In this document: positions 8,600 through 17,336 of the stretch, one piece after another
Numbering within the stretch: position 1 is the stretch's first letter
How the letters are laid out: each line of letters begins with the position of its first letter
Assembly (NCBI GenBank): GCA_028710495.1
Contig: JAQUST010000014.1
Span: 5,872-40,345 of the forward strand
Reading direction: 5' to 3'
DNA length: 34,474 bases
DNA from: Clostridia bacterium
GTDB taxonomy: Bacteria > Bacillota > Clostridia > Christensenellales > CAG-917
Made by a program: the position numbers and the translations under genes
The notes under the pieces: generated by a model
What the model saw: the letters and a program-made list of their open reading frames with translations, nothing else
What the model was told of the DNA's origin: nothing
Databases searched by the model: none

Positions 8600-10012
8600 T
8601 TATACCTTTAATAGGAAATAGTCAAACAAATATTCTTTATACGCTTTGCGATATGCCCAGTGGAAATCGAGTTTTTTGAGGTTTGATTGACTTGCGATAT
8701 TGTCAAACTGCACTAAAGAACAAAGTACACACGGGCTAAGATGATTTTTTGCATACTCCAAAACCTCACTGCAAACTCTGTTTGCAAGCCCCATTTTGCG
8801 ATAACCATCCGCAACGAAAATCCCCGAATATTCATAAAACTGCAAGTCTTTGAATTCATCATTCAACTCATTTTCTGATGAAAAAACAGCATTTTTCAAT
8901 ATTTTTCCATAGTTGTCGTCAAAATCGACTGCACAAGTTGCAACCAACTTTTCATCAATGAATCCACCACAAAAAAATCCGTTGCCGTTCAATATTGATT
9001 TCAATTCATCATCAGTGTATTTTAGAAAAAATTTTTTGTCAGCAAGCTTTTCCACTTCATCATCGAAAAACTTTTTGGTCAAATCAAAATCATCAGAATT
9101 CAATCTTCTGGTTTCAATACAGTTTGAATTTTCCAAAGAAATGACCTTTCTTCTGCTAACTGCAAATTTTTCAAGTATTATCGCAGGATTCAAACTCAAT
9201 TTCGCTCGGCGAAGTCCGTCCAAACCCATATCTTCTTGTCTATTGATAAATTCAATATCTGAATAATGTTCTTTTGAAAAAAGATTTGTCAGTGCGCTAT
9301 ATATGCCCTCAAATTTTATATTAGCTTTCTCAAACATTACAATGCCGACTCCACTAGGTGAAATTTCTCCTATCGACAATCCCGCTAGTTCATCTTCAAC
9401 ACGCAGCACATTTGCAAACAATCCAAGTTGCTTATGATTTTCAAGCCAGAATTTGAGCATTTTACATTCTTTGTTGGTTGTTTCTTCACATTTTTGAATT
9501 GAGCCATCATCGTGAGACTTGAACCAACTATTCATAAGAGAAATTACATCTTCACAGTCGCTTTCTTCGTATTCTGTAAAAGTATATTTGTATAGACTGT
9601 TGAATTTTGCGATATGATTTCGTTTGGAGTGATAGCGTTTTCCTGCTAAATTTATTAGGTCGCTTGAATTGTAAATATATTCTGCATTATCACGGATTGA
9701 AACTGCATCAAATAGTTTGGCGTCAAGTTTTGATACCATATCAACAGTAAAAAAGTTTACAGTGATATCTTCCGGCAAACACAGTAAAGCATGATTTATA
9801 TCACCGTTTGTGAGAGGAGGGAAATATACACAAATGCCGTCATAGCAGCCACGCAAAAATAATGTGTCATCACAAAATGCTATTTCCACATTTTCATACC
9901 ACGATAAAAATGCGGTGTACGAAAACTCAGAGCCTAATGCTTTAGTGTTTTTACGAAAAATATTTATTAAGTCTATGCCTTTTTTATCAAGCTTCTCAAA
10001 TTTCAATTTCAT
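8600..10012 (-). CDS. DUF2156 (LPG-synthase C-like) / GNAT acetyltransferase fusion
   Basis: A 470-residue soluble protein with two acyltransferase-fold halves. Residues 1-295 look like the DUF2156 family, related to the C-terminal catalytic part of phosphatidylglycerol lysyltransferase: signatures are NLAGKRYHSKRNHI (121-134) and FINRQEDMGLDGLRRAKLS (255-273). Residues 296-470 form a GNAT N-acyltransferase domain with acyl-CoA motif A in GIFVADGYRKMGLANRV (397-413). There are no membrane segments, unlike full MprF. The ATG at 10012 follows AAGGAC. It is a single gene with no partners. It may transfer an aminoacyl or acetyl group to a small molecule, lipid or protein; the substrate is unknown. 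The domain calls rest on these visible motifs. Confidence 0.75.
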   Translation of the reverse strand: MKLKFEKLDKKGIDLINIFRKNTKALGSEFSYTAFLSWYENVEIAFCDDTLFLRGCYDGICVYFPPLTNGDINHALLCLPEDITVNFFTVDMVSKLDAKLFDAVSIRDNAEYIYNSSDLINLAGKRYHSKRNHIAKFNSLYKYTFTEYEESDCEDVISLMNSWFKSHDDGSIQKCEETTNKECKMLKFWLENHKQLGLFANVLRVEDELAGLSIGEISPSGVGIVMFEKANIKFEGIYSALTNLFSKEHYSDIEFINRQEDMGLDGLRRAKLSLNPAIILEKFAVSRRKVISLENSNCIETRRLNSDDFDLTKKFFDDEVEKLADKKFFLKYTDDELKSILNGNGFFCGGFIDEKLVATCAVDFDDNYGKILKNAVFSSENELNDEFKDLQFYEYSGIFVADGYRKMGLANRVCSEVLEYAKNHLSPCVLCSLVQFDNIASQSNLKKLDFHWAYRKAYKEYLFDYFLLKV

Positions 10013-10252
10013 ATCATTTGTCCTTTTCTGTGTATATTTCTATAAAACTTCCAAACAATTTGTTTGTTAGCATAATTATTTACTATCAATAACTATACAT
10101 ACAACTATTTGTATTGCCTTACAAATTGAATTTTAATATAGTAAGAATAAATTTGTTATAGTTATAATCATTTTAACATAAACAGATTGCATTTGCCATA
10201 TTCATCAACAGAATAAATATAAAAAGTACTAGCAAACCATCTTTTTTTATGA

Positions 10253-10258
10253 TATAAT
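10253..10258 (+). promoter_or_regulatory. -10 box for the PH-like membrane protein gene
   Basis: A perfect TATAAT 27 bases before the ATG at 10286. The best -35 candidate, TAGCAA at 10230-10235 with 17-base spacing, is poor. An AGGAG ribosome site follows at 10275-10279. The same box plus AAGTC occurs before the gene at 27990. Confidence 0.5.
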
Positions 10259-10285
10259 AAGTCTTAGCAAATTCAGGAGTAAATT

Positions 10286-10822
10286 ATGAAACTTAAAATC
10301 TATTTTGGAAAATCAAAATTATTTCTTCTCAGCATTGTTGTTCTCTTAGCTTTCGCAGCAATTGTTGTAAATGCCCTGTTTCTTGCAGGTGTTGGCAAGC
10401 TTGTGACAAACGTCCCGGTTGCGGCAGGTATTTCATTAGGATTTTCAATTTTGATTTTGGCCTTTGCAGCAACAATTTTTTTCAACAGCAACTACCAATT
10501 CGGCGATGATCAACTGACTTCAAGCATTTCTTTTTTTAAAGACAAAATTGCTTATGACACAATCACTGATATAAAAGAAAATTCGGAAACAAAAGAATTA
10601 TATCTTATTTTCAAGTATAAAACAGATAAGGTTGCCGATAGATTGAGTTCAGTCAAAATTTTGGTTAAGTCGGAAGAAAATCAAAAAGTTATTGATTTCT
10701 TGAAAGAAAAAAATTCCTCAATTATCTTCGCAAACTTTGTGAAAGACGATGATGATTCTGCAAAAGAAGAAACGACAGATGAAAAGAAAAAAAGCAAAAC
10801 TGATGACAAGAAAAAAGACTAG
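10286..10822 (+). CDS. Small two-helix membrane protein with PH-like soluble domain
   Basis: A 178-residue protein of unknown function. Two hydrophobic helices (about 12-35 and 45-66) are followed by a cytosolic domain starting YQFGDDQLTSSISFFKDKIAYDTITDIKEN. Its pattern, an 'I-x-Y-x-x-I-x-x-I' stretch then alternating strands and a final helix, recalls bacterial PH-like domains; this is only a weak resemblance. The last 30 residues are a charged tail of Asp, Glu and Lys (DDDDSAKEETTDEKKKSKTD). It begins after an AGGAG site and ends at a strong terminator. It stands alone on the plus strand between minus-strand genes. Confidence 0.75.
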   Translation: MKLKIYFGKSKLFLLSIVVLLAFAAIVVNALFLAGVGKLVTNVPVAAGISLGFSILILAFAATIFFNSNYQFGDDQLTSSISFFKDKIAYDTITDIKENSETKELYLIFKYKTDKVADRLSSVKILVKSEENQKVIDFLKEKNSSIIFANFVKDDDDSAKEETTDEKKKSKTDDKKKD

Positions 10823-10848
10823 ATTTTTATAAATTTGTAAAACTATAA

Positions 10849-10879
10849 AAAAAGTGCTTCTCACTGAGAAGCACTTTTT
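10849..10879. terminator. Bidirectional Rho-independent terminator
   Basis: A perfect 14-bp stem (AAAAAGTGCTTCTC and its complement GAGAAGCACTTTTT) with loop ACT lies between two converging genes, 27 bases after the stop at 10822 and 41 bases from the end of the gene at 10920. A T run follows the stem on both strands, so it can end transcripts from either side. Confidence 0.92.
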
Positions 10880-10919
10880 AGTTTAATGAGTTATATTAAA
10901 TACAAATTATTAATAATGT

Positions 10920-11345
10920 TTAGTTTTCAAACCATGAAACGGAAATAATTTTGTAATTGCCATCAATTTTCACTATTTGTAAAATATTGCATCCAGTATT
11001 TTTTATATCTTCTTTGCCATTGAAATAACTCTTTTCATACTCGCTGTAAACAGTAGCAACTGGACCATTCATCATTATTTTTATTGACAATTGTTTTTCA
11101 AGAAATCCGTTTTTTGATACGAATGAATATTTCTTGAACAAAGTTTTGATTTCCGAAATATGTTCATCTATTGTTTTTATGTTTGGAACATTTGAATTTA
11201 TGCACTCATATTCAGCCATTATGGCATTATCAACAAACAATTCTCTTAAGTCATCGTAATTTGGTTCAGTATTTGGCTCACAAGAAATTGCTTTGTAAAG
11301 AGAGTTTACACATCCTTTTATCAATACTTCATCTTCAATTTCCAT
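10920..11345 (-). CDS. NTF2-like (SnoaL/DUF4440-type) small protein
   Basis: A 141-residue protein with the layout of NTF2-like cone-shaped folds: an N-terminal helix (LIKGCVNSLYKAI), the 'DLRELFVDNAIMAEYEC' segment, a mid-helix HISEIKTLFKKYSF, and C-terminal strands ending in KIDGNYKIISVSWFEN, where W138 is in the place typical for the family. Such proteins are enzymes, immunity or binding proteins, and nothing here decides which. The ATG at 11345 is chosen because AGGTG lies six bases ahead; a GTG nine bases upstream is less likely. A TATAAT box (minus strand, 11448-11453) about 100 bases upstream may be its promoter, but no -35 fits. It ends at the shared terminator at 10849-10879. Confidence 0.65.
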   Translation of the reverse strand: MEIEDEVLIKGCVNSLYKAISCEPNTEPNYDDLRELFVDNAIMAEYECINSNVPNIKTIDEHISEIKTLFKKYSFVSKNGFLEKQLSIKIMMNGPVATVYSEYEKSYFNGKEDIKNTGCNILQIVKIDGNYKIISVSWFEN

Positions 11346-11523
11346 TAAAATCACCTATTACTTTTGAATGCAGTTGTCTTTGGAATATATTGCTTTTCGT
11401 TGTCACTGCAACCCGAACAAGTTGCTTTTGACTGCCATTGAAACGATATTATATTGCTAAATTTACTTCAGTCATTGACAAATCAAAATAAAATTAAATT
11501 TACTAATTGTAATTTGGATTTCA

Positions 11524-12480
11524 TTATTGATTTATTTTCTCTTGATTTTCTTCTCTCAACCCAACGGCGACAGTGTCAACAACTGTATTTGCATCAGTAT
11601 AGAAACGCATACGATTGATTTTGTAGTAACCGACAAGTTCAACTATTCGTGTCATAACAAAATTCATTGGTCTGATTATCAACAACATCAAACCAAATGT
11701 TGATGCGGTAAGCGCACCCGTAAGAGCCCAATAAATAAAGTACACTATTGCAAATGCAGCTATTAAAGTTTTACGATAATACTTTGTTTCAATATAGCTT
11801 TTTTTCAAGGCTTCGAATATTTTTTCCTCAGGATGAAACAACAATCTAGGTATCCACCCGGCAAATAATGATTGACGGAATGAACACAAGAATATACCCA
11901 CAACCAAAGCGATTGGCAATGCAAATACTTTGATAATCTGCCAAGCTCCAATGAACAAACTCCCTACTGTAACAATAATGGCAGCATCTATCGGCAGAAA
12001 AATAAGCACGCTCAACAAAGAAAATTTTACAGAGCGACGAATGTTCAATGTGAAGTTGGATAAAAATCCATAGCGGAGGTTTGATGACATGAAGTTATTT
12101 AATATATCAGAAGTTGGCATAAAGGACAAAGACAGTAAAAATTTGTACAAAATATACAAAATAAACACGCCTATACATACAGCAGCAATCGCGCCTCCAG
12201 CTGAAAAGAAAGTTTCCCATATAGCAATAATATCTACTTTCAAAACCTCATATGTCGACATTATGCTTGAGTTGCCTTGCAAAAAAGTTTGGACATGATC
12301 TCTTGTATTGTCAACTAGATATCCCATGCTTTCTGCCGCAGTAATCTGACGGAAAACAGGAATAACAATCGCAGAAACAAGCGAGACAAATATTAGCGTT
12401 ACAATAAGCACATAAAGCAACAGCTTAAATACCAAACTGAAGTTGGAAAACATTATGGATGTGGATTGCTTGAACTCCAT
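11524..12480 (-). CDS. Multi-pass membrane protein, function unknown (A)
   Basis: A 318-residue integral membrane protein that I do not recognise. About five to six hydrophobic segments are visible, near 17-41, 94-118, 151-175, 180-202, 238-262 and perhaps 262-280. Between the fourth and fifth is a cytosolic-looking stretch GWIPRLLFHPEEKIFEALKKSY. Its W-x-P ... EALK pattern resembles a loop seen in several permease-like families of unknown function. The ATG at 12480 has AGGAG seven bases ahead and lies one base after the stop of the preceding gene, so it is translated in one operon with it. An upstream extension of the frame into the neighbour is rejected. Confidence 0.75.
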   Translation of the reverse strand: MEFKQSTSIMFSNFSLVFKLLLYVLIVTLIFVSLVSAIVIPVFRQITAAESMGYLVDNTRDHVQTFLQGNSSIMSTYEVLKVDIIAIWETFFSAGGAIAAVCIGVFILYILYKFLLSLSFMPTSDILNNFMSSNLRYGFLSNFTLNIRRSVKFSLLSVLIFLPIDAAIIVTVGSLFIGAWQIIKVFALPIALVVGIFLCSFRQSLFAGWIPRLLFHPEEKIFEALKKSYIETKYYRKTLIAAFAIVYFIYWALTGALTASTFGLMLLIIRPMNFVMTRIVELVGYYKINRMRFYTDANTVVDTVAVGLREENQEKINQ

Positions 12481-12481
12481 A

Positions 12482-13333
12482 TTAAACTCCTTTATTCCTT
12501 GACCAAATATTTTTATTTTGTAAATCCAAACGCTCTGTGCCTGTGACATCATAGAATACCGTATACATAAGAACAATATAAGTCACAGCCAATATAGCAA
12601 GACAAATGCCATCTAGCAGAATTCTAACCAAATTTCCCCATCCTAAAATACCATTCAACAACATTAAAACGAAAATTGGTATTATTGGCACGAGCATAAC
12701 TCCGCCCACTCGGATTATATTTCCAACATTTTGGCGAATTCCCATTTTGAATGCTCCTACAGAAGTCAAACCTGTATGTAGCATAAACGGAGGCCAAAGC
12801 AACATGCTTGAATAAGTCACAAGCAAAGCAAAAGATGTTATAACAAATATAGTGACAGAAAATACAAAGGCAGTCGGTTTCGACACAAATGTTCCTACCC
12901 AAAGCAGGGCAAATCCAACATTCAACAAATTGTATAATTCAAAAACAATTACTATAACACATGTCATTTTCAATGCAGTCAACAAATTATAATTGAGTCT
13001 TGCTTTTGCACGATGAAAATTTATTGTAAATTCGCCTACCCTCATATGACGGTCAACCGTGCCAAACATTATTGCGACGACAAGCACATACAGCACTACA
13101 CCTATTATGCCAATATAGTAAAACTCTGAATCAAAGTTGACCAACTTCAAGTAAATTGAAGTAAAATCAAAACTTTCTATTTTGAAATAATCACACAAAA
13201 AATACAACATTGATGATGGCGAAACAATGAAAGAAGTCAATATTGAAGGAATTATTGCCAGCAAAAATAGCGGCAAACCTTTAGACTTCAAATATTTCAT
13301 CATAGGCTTCAAATGTTTTCCTGATCCGTACAT
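12482..13333 (-). CDS. Multi-pass membrane protein, function unknown (B)
   Basis: A 283-residue protein with about six membrane segments (near 19-40, 72-92, 117-148, 155-180, 208-230 and 238-260). It carries LLWPPFMLHTGLTSVGAFKMG, a loop that has the same rough pattern (W-x-P, then x-AFK) as the next gene product, so the two may be distant paralogues that form a pair; this is an inference. The ATG at 13333 is preferred because GGAGG sits four bases ahead; in-frame ATG (13351) and GTG (13381) codons upstream have poorer sites. It begins 74 bases after valS and overlaps nothing. No known domain was recognised. Confidence 0.7.
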   Translation of the reverse strand: MYGSGKHLKPMMKYLKSKGLPLFLLAIIPSILTSFIVSPSSMLYFLCDYFKIESFDFTSIYLKLVNFDSEFYYIGIIGVVLYVLVVAIMFGTVDRHMRVGEFTINFHRAKARLNYNLLTALKMTCVIVIVFELYNLLNVGFALLWVGTFVSKPTAFVFSVTIFVITSFALLVTYSSMLLWPPFMLHTGLTSVGAFKMGIRQNVGNIIRVGGVMLVPIIPIFVLMLLNGILGWGNLVRILLDGICLAILAVTYIVLMYTVFYDVTGTERLDLQNKNIWSRNKGV

Positions 13334-13407
13334 AATCCCTCCGTTATCCATGTGCTTCACTTTGCTTAAGCTAAATTCCACATATAGCTTCCTTTCGCTT
13401 TTGTTTT

Positions 13408-16014
13408 CTATACAAACATTTTCAATTTGTCACGCAATTTTGCAAGCTTATCTTCATTTCTTGCTAGTTTATCCTTTTCAGCATCAACAAGCTTTTGAGG
13501 AGCTTTTTTGATAAAATTGTCATTTAAAAGCATCGTTTTGTTGCGTTCAACCTCGTTTTGTGCATTTACAATTTCTTTTGCTAGTCTTTCTTTTTCTTTT
13601 TCGATGTCAACAAGGTCACCAAAAGGAATGAAGATTTCTGCGCATTCATTGACAAGCGCGACGCATTTCTCATCTATCTCGTTTTTGTCGGCAACGATAA
13701 TAACTTCATTAACATTTGCAAGTTTTTCAAGATAAACTTTTGCCTTGTTGACAAAGTTTGCATCTGAACTTACAGCATAAACTTTTATTTTTTTTGAAGG
13801 TACAACTCCCATTTCGGCACGGGTGTTTCTTATTGTTGTGATAACATCTTTTAGCCCTTCAAAATTTCTTTCGTCCTTGCGGTAAATCCTGTTCTTTTGA
13901 AACTCTGGCCAACTTTCAACCATAATTGATTTCTTCGGGTTTAATATTCCGAAAATTTCTTCTGTTATAAATGGAACAAAAGGATGCAACAATTTCAAAA
14001 TTACGCTGAGCACATAAAGCAACATTGAAGTAGCGTGACTCTTTGAGTTTTTGTCGCCAGAATATAACAATGGCTTTTGCGCTTCGATATACCAATCGCA
14101 AAATTCACTCCACACAAAATCATAGAGTTTTGCACTCGCCATACCAATTTCATAATGATTTAAGTTTTGTGTGACTTCGCGCACAACATCATTAAGTTTT
14201 GTCAAAATCCACTTGTCGGTCAAATTGAGTCTTGCTGGTATTTCAGCTTTTTCTCCACCCTCAAGGTTCATAACAACAAAGCGTGACGCATTCCACAGTT
14301 TATTGCAGAAGTTTCTGCAACTTTCAATTTTGTCTTCACTGTATCTTGTGTCACTGCCCGGAGCAATACCTGTCGAAAGAGACAATCTAAGTGCGTCTGC
14401 ACCGTATTTGTCAATAATTTCAAGCGGGTCAACACCGTTTCCGAGTGATTTTGACATCTTGCGACCTTTGTCATCTCTCACTATTCCGTGTATAAGTACT
14501 TCGCTAAACGGCACCTCACCCATAAATTCTATTCCTGAGAAAATCATTCTCGCAACCCAGAAAAAGATAATATCATACGCGGTGACAAGCACTGTTGTCG
14601 GATAGAAGTAACTCAAATTTTTATTTTTCTTTGGATAGCCCAAAGTTGAGAATGGCCATAATGCTGATGAAAACCAGGTGTCCAAAACATCTTCATCCTG
14701 ATGCATTTTCCCACCACATTTCGGGCAGGTGTCAGGTGCGGTTTTTGAAACAACCATTTCTCCGCAGTCATCACAATAATACGCAGGAATTCTATGTCCC
14801 CACCAAAGTTGTCTTGAAATGCACCAATCTTTGATGTTGTCCATCCAGTTGAAATATATCTTGTCAAATCTTTTTGGAATAAATTCAATTTTCTTTGACT
14901 TGACCGCTTTGATTGCGGGCTCTGAAAGCGGTTGCATGTTGACAAACCATTGCTTTGAGACAATAGGTTCAACAGTACAGCCACAACGATAGCATTCGCC
15001 TACATTATGCGTATACGGCTCAATTTTCTCAACAAGTCCGAGCGCTTCAAGGTCTGCAACAATTTGCTTTCTTGCATCAAATCTGTCCATGCCTTTGTAT
15101 TTCCCGGCATTTTCGTTCATCATTCCACTGTCATCCATAACGCGTATCACTTCAAGGTTATGTCGCATACCGACTTCAAAGTCATTCGGGTCGTGTGCAG
15201 GAGTTATTTTCACAGCACCTGTGCCGAAGCCCATTTCCACATACGAATCTCCGACAATCGGAATAAGTCTATCCATAAGAGGCAAACGCAAATTTTTGCC
15301 AATGTAATGCGCCAGTTTTTTGTCCTTGGGATTGACTGCAACTGCAGTGTCACCAAGCATAGTTTCAGGACGCGTTGTCGCTATAGTAATAAATCCGCTT
15401 CCATCTTCAAGTGGATATTTATAATACCAAAGATAGGATTGTTGCTCAGAATATTCAACTTCTGCATCCGACAAAGCAGTTTTGCATGAAGGACACCAGT
15501 TGATAATCCTGTCACCTCGATAAATCAAGCCCTTTTCATAGTACTTGACAAATGCATTCAAAACTGCAGCAGAGCAGTTTTTGTCCATTGTGAAAGCTTC
15601 TTTTGACCAGTCGCAAGAAGTTCCAAGTCGTTTTAGTTGTTCGACAATTCTTCCGCCGTATTGTTCTTTCCATTGCCACGCGCGTTCCATAAATCCATCA
15701 CGCCCAATGTCATTCTTGGTGACGCCGTCTTTCTTCATTTGCTCAACAATTTTGACTTCAGTCGCTATTGATGCGTGATCAGTCCCGGGAATCCAAAGTG
15801 CTTCATAACCGTCCATTCTCTTGAAACGAATAAGAATATCCTGAATTGTTTGATTGAGTGCATGCCCCATATGCAACTGCCCCGTTATGTTTGGTGGGGG
15901 CATCATAATTGAAAATGGTTCTTTGTTTGGATTTGCATTTGCCTCAAAGAAGTGGTTTTTTGTCCAATTCTCATAAATGCGTTTTTCAAATTGTGGATCG
16001 TAAGTTTTTTCCAT
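13408..16014 (-). CDS. valS: Valine-tRNA ligase
   Basis: Charges tRNA-Val with valine in the cytoplasm; class I aminoacyl-tRNA synthetase, 868 residues, the usual size. It shows the HIGH signature as HMGH at 48-51 (in PPPNITGQLHMGHALNQ), the editing-domain motif TTRPETMLGDTAVAV, Cys pairs for zinc near 341-346 and 414-433, the KMSKS motif at 519-523, and a C-terminal coiled coil rich in Lys, Glu and Asn that ends KLAKLRDKLKMFV. The gene follows pgsA by 30 bases and is followed by two membrane protein genes, all on the minus strand. A GGAG lies 13 bases before the ATG, a rather long spacing. No T-box leader is present directly upstream. Confidence 0.97.
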   Translation of the reverse strand: MEKTYDPQFEKRIYENWTKNHFFEANANPNKEPFSIMMPPPNITGQLHMGHALNQTIQDILIRFKRMDGYEALWIPGTDHASIATEVKIVEQMKKDGVTKNDIGRDGFMERAWQWKEQYGGRIVEQLKRLGTSCDWSKEAFTMDKNCSAAVLNAFVKYYEKGLIYRGDRIINWCPSCKTALSDAEVEYSEQQSYLWYYKYPLEDGSGFITIATTRPETMLGDTAVAVNPKDKKLAHYIGKNLRLPLMDRLIPIVGDSYVEMGFGTGAVKITPAHDPNDFEVGMRHNLEVIRVMDDSGMMNENAGKYKGMDRFDARKQIVADLEALGLVEKIEPYTHNVGECYRCGCTVEPIVSKQWFVNMQPLSEPAIKAVKSKKIEFIPKRFDKIYFNWMDNIKDWCISRQLWWGHRIPAYYCDDCGEMVVSKTAPDTCPKCGGKMHQDEDVLDTWFSSALWPFSTLGYPKKNKNLSYFYPTTVLVTAYDIIFFWVARMIFSGIEFMGEVPFSEVLIHGIVRDDKGRKMSKSLGNGVDPLEIIDKYGADALRLSLSTGIAPGSDTRYSEDKIESCRNFCNKLWNASRFVVMNLEGGEKAEIPARLNLTDKWILTKLNDVVREVTQNLNHYEIGMASAKLYDFVWSEFCDWYIEAQKPLLYSGDKNSKSHATSMLLYVLSVILKLLHPFVPFITEEIFGILNPKKSIMVESWPEFQKNRIYRKDERNFEGLKDVITTIRNTRAEMGVVPSKKIKVYAVSSDANFVNKAKVYLEKLANVNEVIIVADKNEIDEKCVALVNECAEIFIPFGDLVDIEKEKERLAKEIVNAQNEVERNKTMLLNDNFIKKAPQKLVDAEKDKLARNEDKLAKLRDKLKMFV

Positions 16015-16044
16015 GATGTGTTCAACTCTCCGTCTATCTATGAC

Positions 16045-17139
16045 TTAATTCTCTTTTGTTGTGGTTGCTTCGTTTGAGTTGGCAACTGTTTTTGATTTTG
16101 TGTTTGCTTTTTTAGCTTCGGTAGTTTTGGCTACTGCAGTTTTAGCAGTGGCAGTTTTGGCTACGGCTGTCTTGGTATTGTCATCTGCTTTTGCGCTTTG
16201 TACTTGCTTGTCAACTGTAGCGGTTTTTGGCTTTGCTGTAGTTTTCGGCTTTTCTGTTACATTCGATTTTGCAGTAGCATTAGTGTTTTCTGTAGCCTTT
16301 GGTTTTTCGGTTGTATTTGATTTTGCAGTAGCCTTAGTGTTTGCAGCTGTCTCATTGTTTGCAGTTGCACTAGGTTGTACCGTTGTATTGATTTCCCCAG
16401 GCAGTTTCGAATTACCGTTTTTAGCAAGTTCAAGGCTTTCAACCTCTACATTTTTCTTCTCTATTTCTGAATTATCAATTTCCGAATTTTCTGTTTTCGA
16501 ATTCTCAATTGTCTCACCTTTGGATGAAGCCTCTTCATTAAGTTTGATTTGCTTCAACTGGCGAAGCACATCAACTGTGTAGAAACCTGCTGCAAAATAG
16601 CTTTGAACCACGGAAGTTGCTATAATTGCCCAGTCCCATGGCGCAACATACGGATGGAAGAAGCAAAGAATGATGCCACCTGACAATGTTGCCGATGCGA
16701 CTTTACCTATCATATTCGCTTTGATTTCTATTCCTTTTTTAGCAATTATCGGAGCGCAAAGAATCATATATAATTCCTTGAAAATTATCGCAACAATGAA
16801 CGCCCAATGCAAATAATTGACGCCGTCAATTTTGATTGCAAATGCAAGACAAAGTGCAACACTAATATGCATAAGCTTGTCTGCAAACGGGTCAAGTAAC
16901 ATTCCAAGACCCGTGCTCCAATTGAATCTTCTTGCCAAATATCCATCGACCAAATCACTTGCAGCCGCAAAAGCAAAAACTCCAAGAGCCCAGTAAACAA
17001 AGCTCGTGTCATTTCTCATTCCTGCTAAAATGCTCAAGACAACAAAAACAGGTATGCATAAAACACGGATATAAGTAATTATGTTTGGAATTGTCAATAA
17101 ATCTTTAGGATTAAACTGGTCGGATTTTGTTTCGTTCAT
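16045..17139 (-). CDS. pgsA: CDP-diacylglycerol-glycerol-3-phosphate 3-phosphatidyltransferase with low-complexity tail
   Basis: Membrane enzyme that makes phosphatidylglycerol phosphate from CDP-diacylglycerol and glycerol-3-phosphate. The complete CDP-alcohol phosphatidyltransferase motif is visible: D62, D65-G66, A69-R70, G79, D83 and D87. The catalytic domain spans about 1-195, with hydrophobic helices between. Unusually, residues 205-364 are a low-complexity tail of Ala, Thr, Lys, Asn and Glu with imperfect internal repeats (for example TAKSNTTEKPKAT and TAKSNVTEKPKTT, 18 residues apart, then TAVAKTATAKTAVAKT). Most PgsA proteins end near 180-200. The ATG follows GAGGGG. It heads the pgsA-valS-membrane protein run. 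The tail is probably cytosolic and disordered; its role is unknown. Confidence 0.93.
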   Translation of the reverse strand: MNETKSDQFNPKDLLTIPNIITYIRVLCIPVFVVLSILAGMRNDTSFVYWALGVFAFAAASDLVDGYLARRFNWSTGLGMLLDPFADKLMHISVALCLAFAIKIDGVNYLHWAFIVAIIFKELYMILCAPIIAKKGIEIKANMIGKVASATLSGGIILCFFHPYVAPWDWAIIATSVVQSYFAAGFYTVDVLRQLKQIKLNEEASSKGETIENSKTENSEIDNSEIEKKNVEVESLELAKNGNSKLPGEINTTVQPSATANNETAANTKATAKSNTTEKPKATENTNATAKSNVTEKPKTTAKPKTATVDKQVQSAKADDNTKTAVAKTATAKTAVAKTTEAKKANTKSKTVANSNEATTTKEN

Positions 17140-17281
17140 ATAACACCCCTCAATGAATTATTTCGCAATGCTTTTTCTATTTGCTTAATATAAGTATAAG
17201 CATTTACTAATTTTAACATTTAAGTTGTGCTTTGTAAATTGTTTTCCAGAAAACCTTTGTCACAAAATGAAAAATTATATC

Positions 17282-17307
17282 AAAAAAGCATTCCAACCGG
17301 GAATGCT
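17282..17307 (-). terminator. Rho-independent terminator downstream of the transporter gene
   Basis: Read on the minus strand: stem AGCATTCC, loop CGGTT, stem GGAATGCT, then six Ts (17287-17282). The nearest minus-strand gene upstream of it is the transporter that stops at 17645, 338 bases away. The tandem repeats between them are therefore probably transcribed as a long 3' untranslated region, unless another transcript starts within the gap. Confidence 0.8.
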
Positions 17308-17336
17308 AAACAAATCCGCAATAATTCAGATAATGA

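Noticed and set aside
11355-11523. 11-codon minus-strand frame (MAVKSNLFGLQ) as a small gene
   Set aside because: No ribosome site before its ATG, and the length is within chance.
15007-15489. 160-codon plus-strand frame
   Set aside because: Antisense to valS, whose reading is certain.
16061-16582. 173-codon plus-strand frame coding a hydrophobic protein
   Set aside because: It is the antisense of the PgsA low-complexity tail; its Val/Ala/Phe-rich product is a mirror of Ala/Thr/Lys codons, and it has no ribosome site or neighbours.
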